Shown here one piece after another: positions 54,958 to 63,981 of a DNA stretch of 64,000 nucleotides (within the stretch, counting starts at the first letter, position 1; each line of letters opens with the position of its first letter). The stretch comes from Arenimonas fontis (lineage in GTDB: Bacteria > Pseudomonadota > Gammaproteobacteria > Xanthomonadales > Xanthomonadaceae): assembly GCF_008386465.1 (NCBI RefSeq), contig NZ_VUOD01000003.1, positions 124,001-188,000 of the forward strand, read 5' to 3'. The notes beneath the pieces are model-generated. The model was given only the letters and a program-made list of their open reading frames with translations. It was not told the origin of the DNA and did not search any database. Made by a program: the position numbers and the translations under genes.

Positions 54958-56229
54958 TCATTTCAGCCGCTCGATGCCGAGCGCCTTGAGCACGTACTTC
55001 TCGTAGACAGGCTCGCTGTTGCCCGAACGCATTTTGGCCAGGAAGTACTTCTCGAAAGCCCTCTTGGCCACGCGAACCCACTTGCCTTCCCTGGTCCAGG
55101 TGAGGTTGCGCGGCGGGTTCTGCGGCAGGGCGACGAAGGCCATGCCGGTATCGCCGAGATCGGCCAGGCAGATCGCGTTCCATGTCGCCACCGCTTCGGC
55201 GGGCTGGCGGGCCAGCTCGTCGGCAATGTTGTGGGCGATGGCGGTGACCATGGATTCGATCATGAAGCCGGTCTTGGGCGCCCCGGCCGGCACCGGCGTC
55301 GGTTCGACCGGCGGAATCGCCACGCAAACGCCGGCCGCGAACACGTTGCGATGGGCCGGATTGCGCTGATGCCGGTCCACCTGGACGAAGCCGCGCGGAT
55401 TGCACAGGGACTTTGCCGCGCTTACCGCATCCACGCCGGTGAAGGCCGGCAGCACCATGGCGTAGCGGAAATCCAGAGCATGACCGGCTTCGGGCTTTCC
55501 GTGCCTGTCCAGCTCCTCGACCTGCATCCTGCCCGGTTCCACCGAGACGATGCGGGCATTGGCGATGGCGCGGATGTGACGTTTGCGGAATTCCGCTTCC
55601 ATCAGCCCGCGCGAGTCGCCGACTCCGCCCAGACCCATGTGGCCCAGGTAGGGCTCGGGGCTGACGTAGGTGATCGGCACGCGATCGCGCAGCTTGCGCT
55701 TGCGCAGGTCGGCGTCGAGGATCATCGCGAACTCGTAGGCAGGGCCGAAGCAGGAAGCGCCAGGCGCGGCACCGACCACGATCGGGCCGGGATCCTCCAG
55801 GAAGGCCTGATAGGCCAGCCAGGCCTTCTGCGCATGCGCGGTGGTGCAGATGGACTGGGTGTGGCCGGCTTCCGGACCCAGGCCCGGCACCTCGTCGAAG
55901 GCCAGACGTGGGCCGGTGGCGATGACCAGGTAGTCGTAGTCCATGCGCCGGCCGTCGCGCAGCAGCACCTGGTTCGCGTCCGGCAGCACTTCGGCGGCGC
56001 CCGCCGGCTCGAAGGCGATGCCGCGCCGCTCCAGGTAGTCGCGCGCCGGCAACTGGATGTCCTCGGGCTTGCGCCAGCCCACCGCCACCCAGGGATTGGA
56101 GGGCGTGAAGCTGAACCGCTCGCCCTCGCCGATCACGCTGATCGCGTGTTCACGGCCCAGCCGGTCGCGCAGTTCGTAGGCGGCGCTCATGCCGCCGAGT
56201 CCGGCGCCGAGGATGACGATCCTGGCCAT
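54958..56229 (-). CDS. sqr: sulfide:quinone oxidoreductase
   Basis: FAD enzyme of 423 residues on the inner face of the membrane, oxidising H2S and passing electrons to quinone. IVILGAGLGGMSAAYELRD is the FAD site. The three redox cysteines of type I SQR appear as Cys128 (QSICTTAHA), Cys160 (GASCFGPAYEF) and Cys354 (NAICLADLG), matching the spacing I recall for the Acidithiobacillus enzyme (128, 160, 356). PKTGFMIESM and the C-terminal amphipathic part (KRAFEKYFLAKMRSG) are also typical. It leads the operon SQR, DUF2892, adaptor, RND, CMD and is divergent from the BigR-type repressor. Confidence 0.95.
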   Translation of the reverse strand: MARIVILGAGLGGMSAAYELRDRLGREHAISVIGEGERFSFTPSNPWVAVGWRKPEDIQLPARDYLERRGIAFEPAGAAEVLPDANQVLLRDGRRMDYDYLVIATGPRLAFDEVPGLGPEAGHTQSICTTAHAQKAWLAYQAFLEDPGPIVVGAAPGASCFGPAYEFAMILDADLRKRKLRDRVPITYVSPEPYLGHMGLGGVGDSRGLMEAEFRKRHIRAIANARIVSVEPGRMQVEELDRHGKPEAGHALDFRYAMVLPAFTGVDAVSAAKSLCNPRGFVQVDRHQRNPAHRNVFAAGVCVAIPPVEPTPVPAGAPKTGFMIESMVTAIAHNIADELARQPAEAVATWNAICLADLGDTGMAFVALPQNPPRNLTWTREGKWVRVAKRAFEKYFLAKMRSGNSEPVYEKYVLKALGIERLK

Positions 56230-56270
56230 TGCTGTCTCCGCCTCCGGGCGGGCCGCCCGGGTTGCCATTT

Positions 56271-56299
56271 ATATTAGTAGTTGCTTATTTAGATTTCAA
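56271..56299 (-). promoter_or_regulatory. sqr operon promoter and probable BigR operator
   Basis: On the minus strand TTGAAA (56299-56294) and TAATAT (56276-56271) are exactly 17 bases apart, close to the ideal sigma-70 promoter. The stretch is strikingly AT-rich in a GC-rich genome and lies between divergent sqr and the repressor gene, 40-70 bases from each start. Operator location is inferred from position and composition, as the inverted repeat is imperfect. Confidence 0.75.
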
Positions 56300-56332
56300 G
56301 CATGAAAATACGCCTCCCGACAGGAGCCCCGC

Positions 56333-56704
56333 ATGACCAGGATCAAGTCCGGTGCCCGGAATGGCCGCATCGCCGCCCCCGCCCGCCCCGCGCCGGGCCT
56401 GGCCCTGCAAATGCAGGCCCAGGCCGAGGCCGCTGCCGAGCTGCTCAAGGCCATGGCCAATCCGCAGCGCCTGCGGGTGCTGTGCCTGCTGATCGAGGGG
56501 GAGATGTCGGTGGGCGAGCTGAACGCGCTGGTGCCCTTGAGCCAGTCGGCACTGTCACAGCATCTGGCGGTGCTGCGGGAGAAGCGTCTGGTGAAGACCC
56601 GGCGCGAGGCGCAGACGGTCTACTACTCGGTCGCCGACGGCACGGTGCACGATCTCATCAAGACCCTGCACCGCAACTTCTGCGCGACCGGCCCGGACGA
56701 CTGA
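56333..56704 (+). CDS. bigR: ArsR-family persulfide-sensing repressor (BigR/SqrR type)
   Basis: Winged-helix repressor of 123 residues. LLKAMANPQRLRVLCLLIEG and the recognition helix SQSALSQHLAVLREKRLV are ArsR-like. Two cysteines, Cys51 (RVLCLL) and Cys117 (HRNFCA), are 66 residues apart, the same spacing as the sensing pair in BigR and SqrR, which form a tetra- or disulfide bridge with persulfides and release DNA. The divergent sqr operon is the obvious target, with likely autoregulation. The N-terminal 25 residues are a basic extension. AGGAG precedes the ATG. Confidence 0.92.
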   Translation: MTRIKSGARNGRIAAPARPAPGLALQMQAQAEAAAELLKAMANPQRLRVLCLLIEGEMSVGELNALVPLSQSALSQHLAVLREKRLVKTRREAQTVYYSVADGTVHDLIKTLHRNFCATGPDD

Positions 56705-56893
56705 CGCGGCGGGCGAGATCCTCTCCGGAAGGGAAGCAATGGCGTACCTGACGCGGATTCGCGCGGATGGGCGCGGATCCTTTCCGGTTCGCGGGTCGCG
56801 GTTTCGGTCGTTTGGGGCTTGCCATCGCCTGTCGTGCCGCCGCCAAGGTGACCTTGGGGCCTGGCAGCCGGCGCCGCAAACCGCAGGCGTTTG

Positions 56894-58906
56894 TCAGGCT
56901 CGCAGCGACCTCGCCGCCGCGACGACCGCCTCGACGGTGATGCCGAAGTGCCGGAACAACTGGTCCGCCGGCGCCGATGCACCGAACCGGTCGAGGCCGA
57001 CGACGGCACCGTCGAGACCGACGAACTGGCGCCAGTAACCGCTGACCCCGGCCTCCACCGCCACCCGCTTCCGGCACCAGGAAGGCAACACCCCCTCGCG
57101 CCACTCCAGCGGCTGCCGTGCGAACACCTCGGCGCTGGGCATGGATACCACCCGCGCGGCGATACCGTCGCCGGCGAGGCGGCGCATGGCCTCCATGGCC
57201 AGCTCCACCTCGGAGCCGGTGGCGATGATGATCAGGTCGAAGCGACCTTCCGGCGGATCCGACAGCACGTAACCGCCCCGGGCGATGTCGCCGAGCTGTT
57301 GTTCCATGCGCGGCTGATGCGCCAGGTTCTGCCGGCTGAACACCAGACAGGTCGGTCCCTCGCGGCGCTGCAGCGCCGCCTGCCAGGCCACGGCGGACTC
57401 GACCGCATCGCAGGGACGCCAAACGTCGTTGTTCGGGATGTAACGAAGGGACGCCAGATGTTCCACCGGCTGATGGGTGGGGCCGTCCTCGCCCAGGCCG
57501 ATCGAGTCGTGGGTGAACACGTGGATGCTGCGGGTCGGAATCAGGGCCGACATGCGCAGCGCATTGCGGGAGTAATCCGAAAACACCAGGAAGGTGGCGT
57601 CGTAGGGAATGAAGCCGCCGTGCAGGGCGATGCCGTTGCCGATGGCGGTCATGCCGAACTCGCGCACCCCGTAGTGGATGTAGTTGGCGGCCGGGTCGTC
57701 GCCGGTGACCGGCTTGCTGCCCTTCCATACCGTGAGGTTGGAATGGGCCAGGTCGGCCGAGCCGCCGATCAGTTCCGGCAGGTGCGGGCCGTAGGCCTCC
57801 AGGGCCATCTGCGAGGCCTTGCGGGACGCCACCACCGGCCCCTCCTGCTGCAGCCTCGCGGCAAAGGCGCGGGCCACGTCGTCGAATCCCTCCGGCAGGT
57901 CCCCGCGGATCCGGCGCAGCAGCTCGGCAGCCGGTTCCGGATACAGGCGGGCATACTCTGCCAGGCGGTTCTTCCACTGCTCTTCGCGCACCAGACCGGC
58001 GTTGCCGGCACGCCATCCGTCGTAGATGGCCTGCGGAATCTCGAAGGGGGCATGCGGCCAACCCAGATGCGCGCGGGCAGCGGCCACCTCGTCCTTGCCC
58101 AGGGGCGCGCCGTGGGTGGATTCCTTGCCCTGCTTGTTGGGTGCGCCGTAGCCGATGGTCGTGCGGCAACAGATCAGGGTCGGGCGTTCGCCTTCGGCCT
58201 GGGCGGTGCGAATGGCCTGGGCGATCTCCTCCGGGTCGTGGCCATCCACCTTGCGGATGACCTGCCAGCCGTAGGCTTCGAAGCGGGCGGCGGTGTCGTC
58301 GGTGAACCAGCCGGCGGTGTCGCCGTCGATGGAGATGCGGTTGTCGTCCCAGAAACAGATCAGCTTGCCCAGACCCCAGGTGCCGGCCAGTGAGGCTGCC
58401 TCGTGCGAGACGCCCTCCATCAGGCAGCCGTCGCCCAGGAATACCCAGGTGTAGTGATCGATGATGTCGAACTCGGGCCGGTTGAAACGCCGCGCCAGCA
58501 GCTTCTCCGCCAGCGCCATGCCGACGGCGTTGGCGAAACCCTGGCCGAGCGGACCGGTCGTGGTTTCCACGCCCGGGGTATGGCCGAACTCCGGATGGCC
58601 GGCGGTGCGGCTGCCCAGCTGGCGGAAGCGGCGCAGTTCGTCCATTGGCAGCTCGTAGCCGCTCAGGTGCAACAGCGCATAGAGCAGCATCGAGCCGTGG
58701 CCGTTGGACAGGACGAAGCGGTCGCGGTTGAACCAGGCCGGGTTGTTCGGGTTGTGGCTCAGGAAGTCGTTCCAGAGCACCTCGGCGATGTCGGCCATGC
58801 CCATGGGCATGCCCGGGTGGCCGGATTTGGCGGTCTCCACGGCATCCATGGCCAGGACGCGGATGGCATTGGCGAGTTCGCGACGGGTCGGGCGGGCGGC
58901 GTTCAT
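56894..58906 (-). CDS. tkt: transketolase
   Basis: Thiamine diphosphate enzyme of 670 residues of the pentose phosphate pathway. [38 protein letters not shown], the ThDP loop [59 protein letters not shown] and [20 protein letters not shown] are all intact. The 189 bases after its stop hold no gene but several GCGCGGAT repeats. In related genomes tkt tends to sit beside gap; here the ompW, nuclease and sulfide genes lie between them. Confidence 0.97.
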   Translation of the reverse strand: MNAARPTRRELANAIRVLAMDAVETAKSGHPGMPMGMADIAEVLWNDFLSHNPNNPAWFNRDRFVLSNGHGSMLLYALLHLSGYELPMDELRRFRQLGSRTAGHPEFGHTPGVETTTGPLGQGFANAVGMALAEKLLARRFNRPEFDIIDHYTWVFLGDGCLMEGVSHEAASLAGTWGLGKLICFWDDNRISIDGDTAGWFTDDTAARFEAYGWQVIRKVDGHDPEEIAQAIRTAQAEGERPTLICCRTTIGYGAPNKQGKESTHGAPLGKDEVAAARAHLGWPHAPFEIPQAIYDGWRAGNAGLVREEQWKNRLAEYARLYPEPAAELLRRIRGDLPEGFDDVARAFAARLQQEGPVVASRKASQMALEAYGPHLPELIGGSADLAHSNLTVWKGSKPVTGDDPAANYIHYGVREFGMTAIGNGIALHGGFIPYDATFLVFSDYSRNALRMSALIPTRSIHVFTHDSIGLGEDGPTHQPVEHLASLRYIPNNDVWRPCDAVESAVAWQAALQRREGPTCLVFSRQNLAHQPRMEQQLGDIARGGYVLSDPPEGRFDLIIIATGSEVELAMEAMRRLAGDGIAARVVSMPSAEVFARQPLEWREGVLPSWCRKRVAVEAGVSGYWRQFVGLDGAVVGLDRFGASAPADQLFRHFGITVEAVVAAARSLRA

Positions 58907-58991
58907 GAGGGGCGGCTACGGTTCCGGGAGTCGCCCACGGCATCGGCGGGCGGCGCATTTTCCCCTACCCGGCCGGCGCTTGTCGCGGTTG

Positions 58992-59040
58992 CGCGGGCCG
59001 AGAGAGGGTGTTAGCCCGCGGCAGAGCCCGTATCGGCTCT
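58992..59040. other. two adjacent hairpins between gltP-like gene and tkt
   Basis: CGCGGGC (58992-58998) pairs with GCCCGCG (59014-59020), and AGAGCC (59023-59028) pairs with GGCTCT (59035-59040). No T run follows on the minus strand, so they may be an mRNA 3' structure or leader of tkt rather than an intrinsic terminator. Confidence 0.4.
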
Positions 59041-59163
59041 CGCCATGTCCCGGACCGCCGGCAGGAGCGAAGCCCCGGCGCCGGCAGGCCAGACGGCCAG
59101 GCCCAGTCCGGGCGCTGCCGGATCCCTTCCCCGTCGCCCGGCAGCGGTCCTGGCCGCCGATCC

Positions 59164-60441
59164 TCAGGCGGACTCTTCGGCGGCCTGTTCGGGCTCGTAA
59201 CGGGCGATGACCACCGAGCCGACCATGTCGCCACCGACGTTGACGACGGTGCGGCACATGTCCAGCAGCCGGTCCACGCCCAGGATCAGGCCGATACCCT
59301 CGGGCGGGATGCCGAACATGGCCAGGATCATGGCGATCACCGGCAAGGAGCCGCCCGGCACGCCGGCAGCCCCGATTCCGCCCATGAGACACAGAACCAG
59401 CACCAGGGCCTGCTGGAACAGGCTCAGCTCGACACCGAAGAACTGTGCCAGGAACAAGACCGTCACGCCCTCGAACAGGGCGGTGCCGTTCATGTTGGCG
59501 GTGGCACCCAGGGTGCAGACGAAGCGGGCGACCCGACGCGGCACGCCCAGTGCCTCCTCGGCCACCTTCAGGGTGGTGGGCAGTGTGGCGCTTGACGACG
59601 AGGTGGAGAAAGCCGTCAGCAAGGCCGGCTGGGCGCCGCGGAAGAAGGCCAGCGGCGACATGCCGCCGAACAGCCGCAGCAGTAGCGGGAACACGACGAA
59701 GAAGTGGACGGACAGGGCCAGCAGCACCGTACCCACGAACCAGGCCAACTGCCGCAGCACGTCGAAACCCAGTTTGGCGGTGATGCCGAACAGCAGGGCG
59801 GCCACCGCCCAGGGGGCCAGCTCGATCACCCAGCCGATCAGCTTCAGGCAGATGTCGTACACGCCCTGCATGGCGCCGACGAAGCTGCGCGTACCCTCGC
59901 TTCGCACCACGGTGGCGGCGATGCCGAACATCAGGGCGAAGAACATGATCGCGATCAGGTCGCCGTTGGCGGCCGCCGCCACCGGATTGCGCGGCACGAT
60001 GTTCAGCAGTACCGCCAGGCCCGACACCTGTTCACGGCCGGCGGCGATCTGGCCGGCGCGGTCACCGGACTGCTCGATGAGCTCGCGACCCAGCTCCGGC
60101 GGGATGCCGTGGCCGGGTTTGAGCAGGTTCACCAGCACCAGACCGATGGTGACGGCAACCAGGGTCACGGCGAGGATCCAGACCAGGGTGCGGCCGCCGA
60201 TCCTGCCGAGGGAACGCGGGTTGCCGATTTCGACCACGCCCAGCACCAGGGCCGAGAACACCAGCGGAATCACCAGCATGAACAACAGGCGCAGGAACAG
60301 CTGGCCCACCGGGTCGGCGACATAGGTGGTCAGCACGTCCAGCCAGCCGGCGTCGGCGAACCAGAGGTTCGCTGCCAGGCCGAGCACGGTGCCGGCCACG
60401 AAACCAACCAGCATGCGGGAATGCAGGGACATGGCTGCCAT
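59164..60441 (-). CDS. dicarboxylate/amino acid:cation symporter (DAACS family)
   Basis: Inner membrane glutamate/dicarboxylate symporter of 425 residues. About eight helices plus two re-entrant loops are visible. The first loop has FSTSSSSATLPTTLKVAEEA (serine-rich HP1), then ATANMNGTALFEGVTVLFLA (TM7 NMDGT-like motif), GAAGVPGGSLPVIAMILAMF (HP2) and GVDRLLDMCRTVVNVGGD (TM8, with Asp and Arg contacting substrate). Substrate may be C4-dicarboxylate, glutamate or aspartate. Its start is preceded by GGGGAG ten bases upstream. Confidence 0.93.
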   Translation of the reverse strand: MAAMSLHSRMLVGFVAGTVLGLAANLWFADAGWLDVLTTYVADPVGQLFLRLLFMLVIPLVFSALVLGVVEIGNPRSLGRIGGRTLVWILAVTLVAVTIGLVLVNLLKPGHGIPPELGRELIEQSGDRAGQIAAGREQVSGLAVLLNIVPRNPVAAAANGDLIAIMFFALMFGIAATVVRSEGTRSFVGAMQGVYDICLKLIGWVIELAPWAVAALLFGITAKLGFDVLRQLAWFVGTVLLALSVHFFVVFPLLLRLFGGMSPLAFFRGAQPALLTAFSTSSSSATLPTTLKVAEEALGVPRRVARFVCTLGATANMNGTALFEGVTVLFLAQFFGVELSLFQQALVLVLCLMGGIGAAGVPGGSLPVIAMILAMFGIPPEGIGLILGVDRLLDMCRTVVNVGGDMVGSVVIARYEPEQAAEESA

Positions 60442-60594
60442 CGGAACGGTTCTCCCCTCACGAACGCAGCGAGCTTACACGAGCCGGTCGGCCGCGGTCG
60501 CCGGTCAGGTAGAACGGTGGCGGCACTTGTCGCGGAGACGGGCCTGAAGGGGGGTCAGGGCCCGATCCGGGGTCGGCTCAGGATCCGGAAAAGT

Positions 60595-60620
60595 GACAGG
60601 GCCGCATTCGCGGCCCTGTC
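60595..60620 (-). terminator. intrinsic terminator of the pilus operon
   Basis: Perfect 11-base stem GACAGGGCCGC and GCGGCCCTGTC with an ATTC loop (GAAT on the minus strand), followed on the minus strand by ACTTTTCC. It stands 30 bases after the pilQ stop. Confidence 0.85.
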
Positions 60621-60649
60621 GGCAGGAGGTTTGCGCAGGCAGGCTTGCC

Positions 60650-62818
60650 TCAGCCGCGATGGGCCACCTGCAACACCCGCGGGGTCACGAAGATCAGCAG
60701 CTCCGCCTTCTCGGCCTCGCGACTCTTGTTGCGGAACAGGTTGCCCAGCACCGGGACATCGCCCAGCCAGGGCACCTTGCGCAGGTCCTCGCGGTTCTTG
60801 AACTCGTAGACGCCGCCGACCACCACGGTCTGGCCGTTGTCCACCAGCACCGCGGTGCTGACCTCGCGCTTGGCGATCTGCGGCACGAAGCCGCCGGCCG
60901 GGTTGGCGATCAGCTCGCTGACCTCGTCCTTCTTCACCATCAGGTTCAGGTAGACGCGGCCGTCCTGGGTGATGGTCGGGGTGACCTTGAGCTCGAGCAG
61001 CACTTCCTTGAACTCGACCTCGGCTGTGACCACACCGCCGGCGGCCTGAGCCGGCTGGATGGTCAGGTAGCCGACCTCGTCGCCCTGGCGGATGACCGCC
61101 TCGCGCTGGTTGGCGGTGATCACGCGCGGGTTGGACACGACCTCACCGCGTCCCTCTTCCTCGAGTGCAGACAGCTCGAGGTCCAGGGCGATGTCGCTGC
61201 GCAGGATGCTCAGGTTCAGCACGCCGGCCGGAGTAGTGGCCGGAAGGTCCACCAGGAAACCGGAGTCGCTGGTGCTCTCCCCGGCGGCGGCGGCGGCTGG
61301 CAGGGTGCCGACCCGGTCCTGGATACCGAACATGGCACCCAGCTCGCGGGCGAACACCTCGGTGGCGATCACGATCCGGGCCTCGATCAGCACCTGGTCC
61401 ACCGGACGGTCCAGGGTGGCCAGCAAGGTGCGGATCTCGTCGATCTTGCGCGGGATGTCGATGATCAGCAGGGTGTTGGTGCGGGTGTCGGCGGTGACGC
61501 TGCCACGCGGCGAGAGGAAGCCGCGGGTGATCTGGCCACCCGTGCTCGAGCCGCCGCCACCGCCGGAGTTCTTCGCGCCCTCGGTCAGCAGCTCGGCGAT
61601 CTCCTGGGCATTGCCGTAGTTGATCGGGATGTACTCGGTGACCAGCGGCTCGCGATCCTCGAGTGCGATGCGGGCGTCCGCCAAGGCCTTCTCGAAATCG
61701 GCGATTTCCTTCTGTGGCGCCACCCAGATCACGTTGCCCTCGCGGCGCTTGTCCAACTGCTTGGCACGCAGGACGATATCCATCGCCTGGTCCCAGGGAA
61801 CGTTGATCAGGCGCAGGGTAACGTTGCCCTGCACGGTGTCGGCGGCCACCACGTTCAGGCCGGACTCCTCGGCGATCAATTGCAGCACCGTGCGCACCGG
61901 CACGTCCTGGAAGTTGAAGGTCACCGGGCGGCCGCGATAGGTCCTGGCCTCGGCCTCGCCGGCCACCGCGCCGGCAGCCCGGCCCGGGGCGCCGGCGATC
62001 ATCGGGGCGGCGCCGCGCTTGGGCGCGATCTCGATCACGTACTCGTTGCCGGTCTGATAAGCCATGGATTCGAAAGCGCCATTGGTGTTGATCACCAGAC
62101 GGGTCGATCCGGCGTTGGCACGGGGCTCGAGACTGGTCACCGGGGTGGCGAAATCGGTCACGTCCAGGTGCCGGCGCAGGGACTCGGGAATGCTGGCATT
62201 GGGCACGTCCACGACCACGCGGGAGCCCTCGTTGCGCATGTCGGCCGTGGCGCCATCGCCACTGAAACGCAGGATGACCCGGCCCGAGCCGTTCTCTCCG
62301 CGGCGGAAGTCGATGTTGGCCACTTCCAGGTCAGATGCGACCTTCTTGGTCGGATCGGAGCCGCTGGCCATGGCGTTGGCGGCGCTGGTCTGGGCCACGC
62401 CGGCGTCCACTGTCAGCACCAGCAGGTTGCCGGCGCTGCGGGCCGTGTAACCGGCCGGGCGGAACAGGTCCACCACCACCCGGGTACGGCCGCCGGATTC
62501 CACCGCCGACACCGCCGAAGCGGCCCCGCTGCCTATCACCACCCGGCGCTGGGCCAGGGCGTTGGTCGTGTCCGGAAGGTCCACGGCGATGCGCGGAGGC
62601 GTGTCGGTCGTAAAGGCCTGTACGTCACCCACCGGTTCGGCGAACTCCAGGGTGATGTCGACCTTCCCGCCGGCCGCCTGCGCATAGCGCACGTCCTTGA
62701 GGACATTGGCCGCCAGTGCCGGCAGCGACATCGTCATGCCGACGGCCAGCGCCGCCATGGCGAGCCAGCCAATTCGCTTGGCGCCCATCCCCTCGCCGAT
62801 CTGCTTGTTCGCGGTCAT
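60650..62818 (-). CDS. pilQ: type IV pilus secretin PilQ
   Basis: Outer membrane secretin of 722 residues through which the pilus passes. Signal peptide about 1-37. Two AMIN peptidoglycan-binding domains follow (about 40-125 and 155-260). The STN/N0 domain contains VTFNFQDVPVRTVLQLIAEE, N1 (NolW) domains include YGNAQEIAELLTEGAKN and a Gly/Ser linker. The secretin barrel has VPWLGDVPVLGNLFRNKSRE and ends LLIFVTPRVL. It is the last gene of the minus-strand pil operon. The start at 62818 is preceded by GGGGAATGCACG. Confidence 0.97.
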   Translation of the reverse strand: MTANKQIGEGMGAKRIGWLAMAALAVGMTMSLPALAANVLKDVRYAQAAGGKVDITLEFAEPVGDVQAFTTDTPPRIAVDLPDTTNALAQRRVVIGSGAASAVSAVESGGRTRVVVDLFRPAGYTARSAGNLLVLTVDAGVAQTSAANAMASGSDPTKKVASDLEVANIDFRRGENGSGRVILRFSGDGATADMRNEGSRVVVDVPNASIPESLRRHLDVTDFATPVTSLEPRANAGSTRLVINTNGAFESMAYQTGNEYVIEIAPKRGAAPMIAGAPGRAAGAVAGEAEARTYRGRPVTFNFQDVPVRTVLQLIAEESGLNVVAADTVQGNVTLRLINVPWDQAMDIVLRAKQLDKRREGNVIWVAPQKEIADFEKALADARIALEDREPLVTEYIPINYGNAQEIAELLTEGAKNSGGGGGSSTGGQITRGFLSPRGSVTADTRTNTLLIIDIPRKIDEIRTLLATLDRPVDQVLIEARIVIATEVFARELGAMFGIQDRVGTLPAAAAAGESTSDSGFLVDLPATTPAGVLNLSILRSDIALDLELSALEEEGRGEVVSNPRVITANQREAVIRQGDEVGYLTIQPAQAAGGVVTAEVEFKEVLLELKVTPTITQDGRVYLNLMVKKDEVSELIANPAGGFVPQIAKREVSTAVLVDNGQTVVVGGVYEFKNREDLRKVPWLGDVPVLGNLFRNKSREAEKAELLIFVTPRVLQVAHRG

Positions 62819-62833
62819 CGTGCATTCCCCCAA

Positions 62834-63361
62834 TCAATTGTCTTCAAGGGCGATCCTGGCCGGGCGCTCCAGCCAGCCACCGGCCCCGTCAGGTACCAGT
62901 TCGACGAGTTCGATGCGGTCCTCGTGAACCGCGGTGATGCGACCATTGCTCAGACCCATGTAGTTGCCCACCCGGACCCGGTGCGTGACCCTGTCCGGCC
63001 CCATGACCAGACCGACGACCCCGTCGCCGGAACCGATCGTGCCCACCATGTCCAGGCTGTCGAGCGGAAAGGCCTCCAGCACTTCCTTGCGCCGGTTCGG
63101 GTCGGGCCGCAGGGCATTGCTGGCGGCGCTGTCCGGACGCGGCTGCGAGAACGGATCACGCAGGTCCTGCGCGGCGTATTCGAAGGTCTCGAACTGCTTC
63201 ATCACCGGCAGCGGGTCCAGCGGCGGCGCCGGCCGGGCCTTGACTTCCGCCACCCAGGCCTCCAGGTCCCGGCTTCCCCGGGTGCAGCCGCCGAGAGCGA
63301 CGGCCACCACCGCCACCACCAGGCCGGTCACCAACCTTCTGCTCATCCTTGCCTCGCTCAC
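62834..63361 (-). CDS. pilP: type IV pilus lipoprotein PilP
   Basis: Inner membrane lipoprotein of 175 residues that links the PilNO dimer to PilQ. Lipobox ALGGC at about residues 22-26. A disordered linker has FEYAAQDLRDPFSQPRP, and the HR domain has LDSLDMVGTIGSGDGVVGLV and VRVGNYMGLSNGRITAVHED. The start ATGA overlaps the pilO stop by four bases; another ATG lies five codons further in. Confidence 0.95.
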   Translation of the reverse strand: MSEARMSRRLVTGLVVAVVAVALGGCTRGSRDLEAWVAEVKARPAPPLDPLPVMKQFETFEYAAQDLRDPFSQPRPDSAASNALRPDPNRRKEVLEAFPLDSLDMVGTIGSGDGVVGLVMGPDRVTHRVRVGNYMGLSNGRITAVHEDRIELVELVPDGAGGWLERPARIALEDN

Positions 63362-63981
63362 TGCGCGCCTCCCGAGGCCGCGGCCTCTTCTTCCGCATCG
63401 AGGTAGCGGTAGGTCTTGACGGTACCCTCGAGAACCAGCGTCGCGTCGCCCTGGCCACGCGGCTTCAGCGAGATGTCGTGCATGGTCATGATCACCACGC
63501 GCGGCAGGGAAGCCACGCCGCTGACGAAGGCGCCAAACTGGTGGTAGGTGCCGACCATGCGCAGCGCGATCGGCTTCTCAGCATAGAAGTCGCGCTGGAC
63601 CTCCGCGCCGGGCTGGAACAGCTCGTTGGTGATGCCCGCCGCCAGCGCCGTCTGGGAAATGTCGACGATCAGGTCGGGCATCTCGTTCTTGCTGGGCAGC
63701 TGGCGCAGCATCTGCTGCAGCATCACTTCCATCTGCGCCAGCTGCTGCTTGAGCGGCTCGAGATTGGCGGCCCGGCCCTGCTTGCCCTGGAATTCCTCGC
63801 GCAGCTTCTGTTCGGTGGCTTCCTCGTTGGCAAGGACGTCACGCTTCTCGGTGACGAAGAACCACCAGGTGAAGGCGATGATGACGGCGGCCAGGATCAC
63901 GCAGGCGGCCATCTTCACCTGCATCGGCCAGGCGCCGGAGTTGTTGAAGTCGAGGTTTCGCAGATCGACCTTCTTGCTCAC
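63358..63981 (-). CDS. pilO: type IV pilus inner membrane protein PilO
   Basis: Bitopic protein of 207 residues that forms a heterodimer with PilN around the pilus motor. Short cytoplasmic start SKKVDLRNLDFNNSGAWP, one membrane helix (about 23-43), a coiled coil (about 50-95) with LEPLKQQLAQMEVMLQQML, and the ferredoxin-like domain with IALRMVGTYHQFGAFVSGVA. Start is GTG, overlapping the pilN stop (GTGA). Confidence 0.95.
   Translation of the reverse strand: MSKKVDLRNLDFNNSGAWPMQVKMAACVILAAVIIAFTWWFFVTEKRDVLANEEATEQKLREEFQGKQGRAANLEPLKQQLAQMEVMLQQMLRQLPSKNEMPDLIVDISQTALAAGITNELFQPGAEVQRDFYAEKPIALRMVGTYHQFGAFVSGVASLPRVVIMTMHDISLKPRGQGDATLVLEGTVKTYRYLDAEEEAAASGGAQ

Noticed and set aside
56271-56295. 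Perfect inverted repeat for BigR
   Set aside because: The two halves match poorly as an inverted repeat, so only position and AT content support an operator.
56740-56780. GCGCGGAT repeats downstream of the repressor gene as a CRISPR-like or REP element
   Set aside because: Only three irregular copies with 1-3 base gaps; no regular spacer or conserved unit.
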